From Polyangiaceae bacterium (GTDB taxonomy: Bacteria; Myxococcota_A; Polyangia; Polyangiales; Polyangiaceae), in contig JAHBVX010000002.1 of NCBI GenBank assembly GCA_019637295.1, positions 310,001 through 374,000 on the forward strand: a DNA stretch of 64,000 nucleotides, read 5' to 3'. The notes below the pieces were generated by a model that saw nothing but the letters and a program-made list of their open reading frames with translations, was not told where the DNA came from and did no database searches. Below, piece after piece: positions 10,616-19,592 of the stretch (its first letter is position 1; the number at the start of each line of letters is the position of its first letter). The position numbers were made by a program, and so were the translations under genes.

Positions 10616-11704
10616 GTGACGATGGCTTGGGTGCGACGTTCGAGTCTGGCAGTAGTCGTCTGTGCGGCGGTGGCCACCACCACGAGCTGCGCAGGAATGA
10701 GTGGCTTCGGCGTCCCGGGGGCGTCCTGCCCCGGGCTCAGCGCCGCGGACCCGCTGAGCCTCGAGTACTCCGCCAACGCGCAGGCGAACGCGAAGATCAA
10801 GACGTTCGTCAAGGCGTCCCGCGACCTCATGGATGCGTCGGTGCGCCTCGAGGCGCTCACCGCGGACGCGTGCTCCGCCATCGCTCGCGATCTCGGCGCG
10901 CCGCCCGCGGAGATCGCGCCGCGCGACGACGAGCCCGGCAGCCGTGCGAAGGCCGCGTGCGGCGCGGCGTCGGCGCGTATCGACGCCATCCTGCGCATGG
11001 GCGTCTCCTTCCGCATCCAAGTTCAGCCGCCGCAGTGTCAGGCGGATTTCCAGGCCAAGGCCCGCTGCGACGCGAGCTGCGACGTCAGCATCGATCCGGG
11101 TCAGATCGTCGCGCAGTGCGAGCCGGCCAAGCTGTCCGGCTTCTGCCAAGGGCGTTGCGAGGGACGGTGCGATGGACGCTGTCAAGGGCAGTGCCAGGGA
11201 CAGTGCTCCGCCGTCGACGCGAACGGCCAGTGCAACGGCACCTGCAGCGGTTCGTGCAGCGGCGGCTGCGACGCCACCTGCCACGCGCGCTGTGAAGGCC
11301 AGTGGCAGGCGCCCCAGTGCGAGGGCATGGTCAGGCCGCCGAGCGCCGACGCGGAGTGCAACGCCAGCTGCAACGCCAGCGCCAACCTCCGCGCGGAGTG
11401 TACGCCCGCGGTCGTGACGGTGCAGACCAACGCCAATCACGAGGCCGCCATGCGGCTGGTCGCGTCCCTGCAAGCGCACCTGCCCTGGCTGCTCAAGGCC
11501 GAGCTCGGGCTCGGGCGGCGCATCCTCCAAGACGCCAAGGTCGTCGTCGACGTGGGCGCGCAGCTGCCAAAGATCGTGGGCAACGCCGGGCTCACCGGGC
11601 TCGCCTGCGTCGCAGCCTCGGCGAGCGCCTCGGTCAAGGCCAGCGCGCGCATCAACGTCAGCGTGCAAGCTAGCGCCAGCGTGAGCGCGAAGGCCAGCGG
11701 CTGA
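10616..11704 (+). CDS. Cysteine-rich lipoprotein with Cys-x3-Cys repeats
   Basis: This is a 362-residue protein. Translation can start at GTG 10616 (preceded by GAAGAAGG) or ATG 10622. The signal peptide ends in a lipobox-like TTSC. A helical region (about 45-140) is followed by a run of cysteines spaced exactly four residues apart: CQGRCEGRCDGRCQGQC, then CNGTC, CSGSCSGGC, CDATC, CHARCEG. More C-x3-C pairs occur before it (CDASCDV) and after it (CNASCNAS). The C-terminus is Ala/Ser/Val-rich (ASASASVKASARINVSVQA). The regular spacing suggests stacked disulfides or metal binding on the cell surface. The function is unknown and I recognise no named family. Confidence 0.8.
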   Translation: MTMAWVRRSSLAVVVCAAVATTTSCAGMSGFGVPGASCPGLSAADPLSLEYSANAQANAKIKTFVKASRDLMDASVRLEALTADACSAIARDLGAPPAEIAPRDDEPGSRAKAACGAASARIDAILRMGVSFRIQVQPPQCQADFQAKARCDASCDVSIDPGQIVAQCEPAKLSGFCQGRCEGRCDGRCQGQCQGQCSAVDANGQCNGTCSGSCSGGCDATCHARCEGQWQAPQCEGMVRPPSADAECNASCNASANLRAECTPAVVTVQTNANHEAAMRLVASLQAHLPWLLKAELGLGRRILQDAKVVVDVGAQLPKIVGNAGLTGLACVAASASASVKASARINVSVQASASVSAKASG

Positions 11705-11766
11705 CAGCGCCGCCACTCCCGAAAACCAGCGACGTCCGCGCGCTGCGGTACTACACCTCCGGGTGC

Positions 11767-13824
11767 ATGCGGAACCTTCTCCACTGGCTCTTGCTTGCGT
11801 GGGTGGCGTGCGCTCTGCCGGGCTGTCGCGGGCGGCAGCAAGACTCCCCCCGCGTCGACCCCGCGGCTGACGCTGGTTCCGTGGCGGTCGAGTCCCCACC
11901 GCTGCTGCCCGAGGCTAGCGGCGACGTCGTGGTCGCGGTGGCGAGCTCCGCTGACTCCGGCTTGCTAGCGGTCGCGTCCGCGCGTGGGCTGACGCTCTGG
12001 AGCCTGCCGGGCGGCCGACTCGTCGCGGTGAAGGACCTCGCGGCGCCGAGCGCGATGGCGTGGGCGCCCTCCGCACGCAAGCTGGCGGTCGCGAGCGGTG
12101 GGTCCCTGGTGGTGTTCGACCACGCTCCCGGCGCGCCCCTGCGCCAGAGCGCGCGGGTGGAGGTTGGAGCCCCCGTCCTCGCCGTCGGGTGGCGGGACTC
12201 GGAGCGCATGCTCGTGGCGTTGCAGGATGGCGGCCTGCGCGAGTACGCGGGCGAGCCCCCGAAGCCGAGCCAGACGCGGGCGCCGGGCGTCGAGATCGAG
12301 CGCGCGGTCTTCGAGCGCAGCACCGCGCGCGTCGCGCTCGTGCCGCGAGGGGGCGAAGGTCTGTTCGTGCGCGAGCTCGCTGCTGGCACCGAGGTGACCG
12401 TCGCGAGCGGCCTGCGCATCGGCGCCCTCGCGCTGCCACCCGTGGGGCGACGGATCGCCGCGGTCGACTTGGCCCGACCGCGGACGGTCCTGCTCTGGGA
12501 GACCGAACGCGTCGCGCAGCCTCGGTCCGTGCCCGTGGCCGTCGACGGCGACATCGACTCGCTGGCCTGGCTCCCCGACGGCAGCACGCTGGCCGTCACC
12601 GCCGGTGGCCGGGTGGCCGTCATCGACGTGCGGACCGGCGCCCATAGCGCCCGGCTCGCCCTCGCGACCAGCTCGGCGCGCGCGGTCGACGTGTCGCCGG
12701 ATGGCCACGCCGTGGTCGTCGGCTCCGCCGCGCTCGAGGTGTTCGACGCGCGGGGCGCGCTGAAGTGGCGCAGCGGCGGCGCGGCGGAGCACCCGCATGG
12801 CGTCGCGTGCTCTCGAACGGCAGTAGCGCTGCTCGACGCCGGCCAGGGGCTGAGCCTCATCGATTTCGCGCAGCGGCGCGTAGCGCGGATCGAGGCGAGC
12901 GCTACCGGCGCGCTGGCGCTCGCGTGGCCCGAGCCCCGTCGCATCGACGTCGCGTGGCCGACTCGCGTGCAAGGCATCTATCCGGTCTCCGGCGGGCAGG
13001 AGCGCGCGGTTGCGCTGACGGGTGTTGCCGAGACCCTGGTCTTCAGCGCCAATGGGCGGGTGCTCGCGGGTACGATGCGTGACGAGTCGGGCCTGCGGGC
13101 CTCGGTTTGGCAGCGCTCGACCGGCGCTCGAAAGGATTTGGGTCCGGCCGAGGCCCAGGCTGACTTCGCGTTCTCGCCAAGCGCCGATGAGATCGCCATC
13201 ACGACGTCCGACGCCATCGCGGTCCACGCCGTGAGCAGCGGCCAGCCGCGTCGGCGGATCCGAATCGCCAACCCGGGCGACGACGACCGCGGACAGCCGT
13301 CGCGTCCGCTCGCCTGGAGCGCCGCGGGCGATCTGTTCGCGGTGGCGGGTCCCGAGCGGCGCGGAGTCGAGCTGTTCGACGCGCAAGACGGCGTTCGTGC
13401 GCGGCACCTGCCCCTCGCCGTCGCGCCCGTCGTCTTCAGCCCCGACGGCGCGTGGCTCGCTGACCGAGATGGGCGCTGGCTCGATGCGCGCAGCGGCGCC
13501 ATCCTGGTACAGCCCGAGGAGCGCCCCGCGCTGCGTCTGCAGACCAAGCAGGGCGCGTGCTTCGCGCCGGACGGCTCCTGGGCGGTGTTCTCGGCCCACG
13601 CCGGGGTGGTCTTCGTGAGGCGGGGCGGCCAGCGACTGCAGCTGGTGCGCGTGCCCGTCGGCGCCACGACGGAGCTCGTGGCCATCGATGCCGCAGGTCG
13701 CTTCGAGGGCAGCGACGCCGCCCTCGCCAACCTGATCCTGCACTACGACGGCGCGCGTCGCCGCGCCCTCGACCTGCCGCGGTTTCGCAGCTCCGGGCTG
13801 ATGGTGCTGCTGCCGGCGCGGTGA
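11767..13824 (+). CDS. Lipoprotein with WD40/beta-propeller-like repeats
   Basis: This 685-residue protein has a lipoprotein signal ending LPGC (MRNLLHWLLLAWVACALPGC). The rest repeats the propeller-blade pattern of a small-residue beta strand followed by L-x-V-x-D or V-x-D: GLLAVASARGLTLWSLPGGRLV, KLAVASGGSLVVFD, STLAVTAGGRVAVIDVRTG, HAVVVGSAALEVFDARG, DLFAVAGPERRGVELFDAQDG, and AWLADRDGRWLDARSG. This suggests at least seven blades. Such propellers usually act as protein-interaction scaffolds; no catalytic motif is visible. The gene runs into a perfect hairpin shared with the convergent lipoprotein gene. Confidence 0.8.
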   Translation: MRNLLHWLLLAWVACALPGCRGRQQDSPRVDPAADAGSVAVESPPLLPEASGDVVVAVASSADSGLLAVASARGLTLWSLPGGRLVAVKDLAAPSAMAWAPSARKLAVASGGSLVVFDHAPGAPLRQSARVEVGAPVLAVGWRDSERMLVALQDGGLREYAGEPPKPSQTRAPGVEIERAVFERSTARVALVPRGGEGLFVRELAAGTEVTVASGLRIGALALPPVGRRIAAVDLARPRTVLLWETERVAQPRSVPVAVDGDIDSLAWLPDGSTLAVTAGGRVAVIDVRTGAHSARLALATSSARAVDVSPDGHAVVVGSAALEVFDARGALKWRSGGAAEHPHGVACSRTAVALLDAGQGLSLIDFAQRRVARIEASATGALALAWPEPRRIDVAWPTRVQGIYPVSGGQERAVALTGVAETLVFSANGRVLAGTMRDESGLRASVWQRSTGARKDLGPAEAQADFAFSPSADEIAITTSDAIAVHAVSSGQPRRRIRIANPGDDDRGQPSRPLAWSAAGDLFAVAGPERRGVELFDAQDGVRARHLPLAVAPVVFSPDGAWLADRDGRWLDARSGAILVQPEERPALRLQTKQGACFAPDGSWAVFSAHAGVVFVRRGGQRLQLVRVPVGATTELVAIDAAGRFEGSDAALANLILHYDGARRRALDLPRFRSSGLMVLLPAR

Positions 13825-13843
13825 CGGCGGGTCAGCCGCCGTC
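13823..13843. terminator. Hairpin between convergent genes, possible bidirectional terminator
   Basis: GACGGCGG, a 5-nt loop (GTCAG), then CCGCCGTC form a perfect 8-bp stem. It covers the end of the propeller gene and the stop of the opposing lipoprotein gene. There is no U-tract, so intrinsic termination is not certain. Confidence 0.4.
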
Positions 13844-14167
13844 GCCCGCGTCGGGCGCGGCCGCACCCGCGGCGCCGCTGCTGCCGCTCGCACCCGCGCT
13901 GCCGGATGCTCCGCTCGAGCCCGCGGAGCCGCTCGAGCCGCCGGATCCCGCGGAGCCGCCCGAGCCGCCGGATCCCGCGGAGCCACCCGAGCCGCCCGAA
14001 CCTGCCGAGCCCGCGGAGCCACCCGAGCCACCCGAGCCACCGACCGCCGCGTCAGCGCCACCGCTGCCGCCGATGCTGGGCGCGAGCTTGCCTTGCTCGT
14101 CGAAGCCGCAGCTCGGGGCAAGGAGCAGTAGAGGTGAGAGGCTGATCAGGAAGAAAGCTCGATTCAT
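13832..14167 (-). CDS. Small lipoprotein with long Gly/Ser/Ala linker
   Basis: This is a 111-residue protein starting MNRAFFLISLSPLLLLAPSC, a lipoprotein signal with the acylated Cys at about residue 20. After CGFDEQGKLAPSIGGSGG almost the whole mature chain is a repeat of Gly-Gly-Ser, Ala-Gly-Ser and related tripeptides. It ends in PDAGDGG with no folded domain. Similar linkers begin several lipoproteins further along the window, where they precede a domain. Here the linker is all there is, so this may be a decayed lipoprotein or a bare spacer peptide. Confidence 0.68.
   Translation of the reverse strand: MNRAFFLISLSPLLLLAPSCGFDEQGKLAPSIGGSGGADAAVGGSGGSGGSAGSAGSGGSGGSAGSGGSGGSAGSGGSSGSAGSSGASGSAGASGSSGAAGAAAPDAGDGG
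13905..14045. repeat. Low-complexity GC-rich repeat encoding Gly/Ser/Ala tripeptides
   Basis: Imperfect direct repeats of 9-21 bp built from CCGGATCCCGCGGAGCC and CGAGCCGCCCGAGCC-type units lie inside the small lipoprotein gene. They are coding repeats (GGS/AGS) and could expand or contract in steps of 3 without a frameshift. Confidence 0.6.
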
Positions 14168-14240
14168 GATGTCAGCAGTGTAGCTCTCGAGAGCCGCGTG
14201 AGCCTGTCGGGCGACCGACCCGACCCCGTGTGACCGCAAT

Positions 14241-15860
<1,620 letters not shown>

Positions 15861-15920
15861 GAGAGCCTAGGGCGCGCTCGGGCTCGCGGGCAAGCTCCAG
15901 CGGTGCGTGGCGTGTTCGGC

Positions 15921-16529
15921 CTAGGCCGCGAGCGCGCGAGAGTCGTCGAGGACGCGGCTCAGGCGCGCGACCAGCTTGTGCTTCTTGCTGTAGACCGTCG
16001 CCACCGCGATACCCATCTCCTTGGCCGCGTGCTCTGGCGCGGTGCGACCCGCGATGCACAGATCGAACAGCTGACGCTCCCGCGGGGGCAGCTCAGCCAG
16101 GGCGCTGCCGAGCAGGTCTTCCCGCTCTCGCTCCAGGCAGGTGGCGTGGGGGTCGTCGGTGGAGGTGAACAGCGCCTCGACGTCGAGCACGCTCGTGCGA
16201 CGTCGTCGCAGCTTGCGGACGTGGTCGTAGGCGGCCTGCTTGGCGATGCGCACCAGCCACTGCTCGAGAGTCAGTCCTCGGCCCGCGCGGAACGCGCGCA
16301 GCTTGTCGCCGCGGTGGCGCAGCAGGCGGATCCAGAGCTCGCCGAGCACCTCATCCACGGTGTCGGAGCAGGACAGCCCCGGGAACCGGCACACCACCGA
16401 CGAGACGGCGCGCCGCAGCCTGGCGCCGTAGCGCTCTTGGCACTGCGCCCAGGCGCGGGAGTCGGCGTCCGCGAGGCGGATGGCGAGGGAGGTATCGGAA
16501 GCAAGCGAGTCGAAGGTAGGGTCCGTCAT
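15921..16529 (-). CDS. RNA polymerase sigma factor, ECF/sigma-70 family
   Basis: This 202-residue protein has a region-2-like segment (TVDEVLGELWIRLLRHRGDKLRAF, then WLVRIAKQAAYDHVRKLRRRRTS). A region-4 helix-turn-helix follows (ALAELPPRERQLFDLCIAGRTAPEHAAKEMGIAVATVYSKKHKLVARL). The order and length fit an ECF-type alternative sigma factor. No anti-sigma gene is adjacent. Its own promoter would lie in the 193-bp non-coding stretch 16530-16722, where I see no other feature. The target promoters are unknown. Confidence 0.87.
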   Translation of the reverse strand: MTDPTFDSLASDTSLAIRLADADSRAWAQCQERYGARLRRAVSSVVCRFPGLSCSDTVDEVLGELWIRLLRHRGDKLRAFRAGRGLTLEQWLVRIAKQAAYDHVRKLRRRRTSVLDVEALFTSTDDPHATCLEREREDLLGSALAELPPRERQLFDLCIAGRTAPEHAAKEMGIAVATVYSKKHKLVARLSRVLDDSRALAA

Positions 16530-16722
16530 GTCGGGCGGCCCCTTCGCAACCGCCGTGCCAACGCCGAACCCGCGGCGAAATTGCCTGTGGTCGTCGCAGA
16601 CTGGGGCTCGGGCGCCACGACGGCTGGCCCGGTTTGGGGCGGTGGCGCCACGTCTCGCCGAGTCCGGCTCTCGCGAAGCCCGCCTGCTACGTCACGGGCC
16701 GAGCGGATCTTCCTTCCCTCGG

Positions 16723-17595
16723 CTAGCCGAGCGCTGCCGCCGCCGTGACGCCGTTGTCGAACAGGCGCAGTCCGTCCGCTCCCACGTGCTGCCCGGTGCC
16801 GCGGCGACGGGCGAAATCCGGATGCTGGAAGGGGTAGAGGAAGGCGTCCGGGTGCGGCATCAGGCCGAACAGGCGCCCGCTGGGATCGCACAGCCCTGCC
16901 GCGCCGCCAGGTGAACCGTTGGGGTTCTGCGGAAAGCTCTCGGTGGGCTCGAGGTCGGCGCCGACGTAGCGGGCGGCGACGAGGTGGCCGGCCTCGACCA
17001 CCTCGCGCACCCCGTCGGCGAACAGCAGCTTGCCCTCGCCGTGCCGAGCCGGCAGGCTCATCGACTCGAGCCCGCGGGTCCACAGACAGGGCGAGCGCTC
17101 GTCGAACCCCAGGCGCACCCAGGCGTCGCGGTAGCCCGGCCGGTCGTTGGGCGCGAGGGTGGCGCGCGGCGTGCGGTAGTCGCCGTCGAGGCCCGGGAGC
17201 AGCCCCAGGCGCGTCATCGTCTGAAACCCGTTGCATACGCCCAGCGCCAGCCCGCCGTTCTCGATGAAGCCCACCAGCGTGTCGTACATCCGCGAGCGGA
17301 TCTTGTTGGCGAACACGAAGCCGGCGCCCAGGTGATCACCAAAGGCGAAGCCGCCGACGAACGCCAGGATGCGAAAGTCCATCAGCTGCGCGGGCCGCTC
17401 GAGCAAGTCGAGCAGGTGCATGCGGGTCACGCTCGCCCCCACGGTCTCGAAGGCGTACTGCGTCTCGTCCTCGCAGTTGAGCCCGAGACCCGTGGGCACG
17501 AGCACGCGCACCGCGCCTCGCCGCGCCGCTTGCTCCTCCGCGGGCAGCGCGGAGAACTCCGCGAGCTTCTGGGAGGTTTCCAGGGCGAGTCCCAT
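16723..17595 (-). CDS. purQ: Phosphoribosylformylglycinamidine synthase, glutaminase subunit
   Basis: This 290-residue class I glutamine amidotransferase supplies ammonia to PurL in step 4 of purine synthesis. Visible motifs are the start of the fold ([22 protein letters not shown]), [14 protein letters not shown], the nucleophile elbow GVCNGFQ (catalytic Cys) and the C-terminal MPHPDAF. In most family members the last motif is HPE, the Glu being part of the triad; here it is HPD. The longer size (about 290 against 225) goes with the PurS-fused PurL in this window. The purL gene lies 2 kb away on the same strand, separated by two plus-strand genes. Confidence 0.9.
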   Translation of the reverse strand: MGLALETSQKLAEFSALPAEEQAARRGAVRVLVPTGLGLNCEDETQYAFETVGASVTRMHLLDLLERPAQLMDFRILAFVGGFAFGDHLGAGFVFANKIRSRMYDTLVGFIENGGLALGVCNGFQTMTRLGLLPGLDGDYRTPRATLAPNDRPGYRDAWVRLGFDERSPCLWTRGLESMSLPARHGEGKLLFADGVREVVEAGHLVAARYVGADLEPTESFPQNPNGSPGGAAGLCDPSGRLFGLMPHPDAFLYPFQHPDFARRRGTGQHVGADGLRLFDNGVTAAAALG

Positions 17596-17686
17596 GCGCC
17601 GTGGAGCCTACAACAACCGGGCGATTTGCGGGGCACCGATCCGGCGCGGCCATGCTACAAGGGCGCCCTCGACAAGGAGACGTGCC

Positions 17687-18205
17687 ATGGCCAACCCGAC
17701 CGCGACCTTCGACACCTCCCTCGGTAGCTTCACCGCGGAGATCTATCTGGACAAGATGCCGATCACGGCGAAGAACTTCCTCGATCTCGCCAAGAGCGGC
17801 TTCTACGACGGCCTGCACTTTCACCGCGTGATCAAGGGCTTCATGATCCAGTTTGGCTGCCCCCACTCCCGGGACCCGAACAGCTCCCGCGCCGGCACCG
17901 GGGGCCCGCCCCACGGCACCATCCAAGACGAGCACCCGGCCGAGCACAAGCTCTCGAACGAGCCGCTCACCTTGAGCATGGCCAACACTGGCCGGCCCAA
18001 CAGCGGCGGCTCCCAGTTCTTCATCAACGCCGCGCACAACACCTACCTCGACTGGTTCACCCCCGGTCAGTCCAAGCACCCGGTGTTCGGCAAGGTCACC
18101 TCCGGCGCGGACGTGGTGCAGAAGATCGAGACGACGCCCACCGGCAGCGGCGACAAACCCCGCACTCCCGCGCAGGTCATCAAGATCACCGTCAGCGGCT
18201 ACTGA
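17687..18205 (+). CDS. Cyclophilin-type peptidyl-prolyl cis-trans isomerase
   Basis: This 172-residue cytoplasmic cyclophilin has no signal peptide. ATG 17687 follows AAGGAGA at good spacing. It has the family core: [43 protein letters not shown] (catalytic Arg in HFHRV), [18 protein letters not shown] (SQFFI binding face), and [18 protein letters not shown]. It catalyses proline isomerisation during protein folding. A short insertion, [15 protein letters not shown], replaces the usual GDPTGTG loop. It is divergent from purQ. Confidence 0.94.
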   Translation: MANPTATFDTSLGSFTAEIYLDKMPITAKNFLDLAKSGFYDGLHFHRVIKGFMIQFGCPHSRDPNSSRAGTGGPPHGTIQDEHPAEHKLSNEPLTLSMANTGRPNSGGSQFFINAAHNTYLDWFTPGQSKHPVFGKVTSGADVVQKIETTPTGSGDKPRTPAQVIKITVSGY

Positions 18206-18452
18206 GCGGAGCGCTCGCAGCACTAGTCGGTCGCCTGTCGGTCCGACGCGGTTACGTCCGGTCGGCGCCGGCACTGGTGCGTCTCCGGGCTTGGGCTGCC
18301 CAACCTGGCGAACCGCCGCCAGCCGCCAGCGTCCGCCACCCATCGGGCGGCTCCCTTGCTCGCGATCCGTCGCGCTGGAGTCCACCCCAGGGGCGCGGCA
18401 CGCGCCGTGCAAGTCCGGTGCGCGTGCTACCCTTGCCCTGTTCGGTGTCGTC

Positions 18453-19169
18453 ATGACCACCCCCGTTCTCGAGTCTCGAACCACGGCCCTCGAGGCCGCC
18501 ATGGCAGAGCTAGCGGTAGCGCAAGTCACCGCCGCTCGCAGCCTCGATCGCCTCAGCCGCGAGATGACGGACTTCAAGCGCGAGATGGCCCAGTTCAAAG
18601 ACGAGATGGCCCAGTTCAAAGACGAGATGGCTTCGTCTTGGGAGCGGAACGATCGCGCCCGCGCGGACGACCGCCGCGACTGGGAAGTGCGCTTGGCCGA
18701 AGACCGTCGCGACTGGAACCGGCGCTGGGGCGAGCTCTCCAATCGCCTTGGCACCATGGTGGAAGACTTGGTCGCGCCGAGTCTTCCGCGCGTCGCCGAG
18801 CCGTATCTCCAGCTCCCCGAGGGTTACCCGATCGAGACGGCCCTGCGCGTCAAGCGCCGCCACCCGGCGGATCCCAGCCGCACGCGCGAGGTCGACGCGC
18901 TCTGCTCGTCGCCCTCGACCTGGATCGTGTGCGAAGCCCGCAGCCGGCTGACCGCGCGCCACGTCAGCGCGTTCGCGCAGGGCCTGGCGGAGCTGCGCGA
19001 GTTCTTCCCGGAGTACCGAGACCGACGTTTGTTCGGGTGCCTGGCCTCGCTCGCGGTCGAGCCGGAAGTAGTCACGTTCGCCGAGCGTGGCGGCCTGCTC
19101 GTCCTCGCCATCGGCGACGAGCTGATGGACGTACTGAACTCACCCGGCTTCGTGCCGAGAGCCTATTGA
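18453..19169 (+). CDS. Coiled-coil protein with PD-(D/E)XK nuclease-like C-terminal domain
   Basis: This is a 238-residue protein starting MTTPVLESRTTALEAAMAEL. Residues about 15-90 form a charged coiled coil containing exact heptads (EMAQFKD repeated) followed by Arg/Asp-rich WERND-RADDRRDW segments. The C-terminal half resembles DUF3782-like proteins of the PD-(D/E)XK superfamily: LPEGYPIETALRVKRRH, then TREVDALCSSPSTWIVCEARSRL. This places the Asp and the E-x-K-like motif where the nuclease fold has them, but the motif reads E-A-R instead of E-x-K. The activity may therefore be altered or lost. No partner gene is adjacent. The 247 bp upstream (18206-18452) show no gene. Confidence 0.72.
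   Translation: MTTPVLESRTTALEAAMAELAVAQVTAARSLDRLSREMTDFKREMAQFKDEMAQFKDEMASSWERNDRARADDRRDWEVRLAEDRRDWNRRWGELSNRLGTMVEDLVAPSLPRVAEPYLQLPEGYPIETALRVKRRHPADPSRTREVDALCSSPSTWIVCEARSRLTARHVSAFAQGLAELREFFPEYRDRRLFGCLASLAVEPEVVTFAERGGLLVLAIGDELMDVLNSPGFVPRAY
18561..18623 (+). repeat. Three tandem 21-bp repeats encoding coiled-coil heptads
   Basis: Units start at 18561, 18582 and 18603. The second and third are identical; the first is diverged. Each encodes one heptad of the type EMAQFKD, so a change in copy number would lengthen the coiled coil without shifting frame. Confidence 0.85.
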
Positions 19170-19363
19170 GCCCCGAGCCGCGGCCGCGCTGAAGAGCGCA
19201 CGGTGTCCTGCCCCGGGTTGGGCCTGCGGCACGGTCGCCAACTGGACACTCCCCCTCGGCGGCGCCTGCTTTCAGCTCAGGTTCGAACGCGGCTAGCCGC
19301 CGCCCGCCGCCGTCACGCTCGGCGGCGGGCTCCGCTTCGACTCGGACTGACCGCTGCGAGCTC

Positions 19364-19510
19364 CTACGACCAGTCCTCGACCTCGAGACCGGGGACACGT
19401 GCCATGTGCTTCAGATTCGCGGTGAGAAGGACACAACCCGCAGCCAACGCGTGCGCAGCGACGGCAGCGTCGATGTCTTCGGTTCGGTCGCCCTGGCCCA
19501 AGCGCAACCG
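19364..19510 (-). pseudogene. Remnant of a VapC-type PIN-domain toxin (C-terminal part only)
   Basis: On the minus strand, ending at a TAG at 19364-19366, one frame reads TEDIDAAVAAHALAAGCVLLTANLKHMARVPGLEVEDWS. This is the signature C-terminal end of a VapC PIN ribonuclease: an acidic D-x-x-x-A-A-x-A-L helix, then L-L/V-T-x-N-x-x-H-x-x-R-V-P-G-L-x-V-x-D-W. Upstream in the same frame the sequence dissolves into a GGC-rich low-complexity tract, and purL begins at 19593. The N-terminal half with the first catalytic Asp is absent. No VapB antitoxin is visible. It lies in the otherwise gene-free 423-bp stretch 19170-19592 between convergent genes. Confidence 0.62.
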
Positions 19511-19592
19511 AACCCGCGTCCCTCCGCCGCCGCCGCGATCTCCCCGCCGCCGATCTCCCCGCCGCTGCCGCCGCCGCCGCTGCCGCCCCGAC

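Noticed and set aside
13905-14045. Regularly spaced GC-rich repeats that look like a CRISPR-type array
   Set aside because: Units are 9-21 bp, imperfect, without unique spacers, and translate as Gly/Ser/Ala tripeptides of a lipoprotein.
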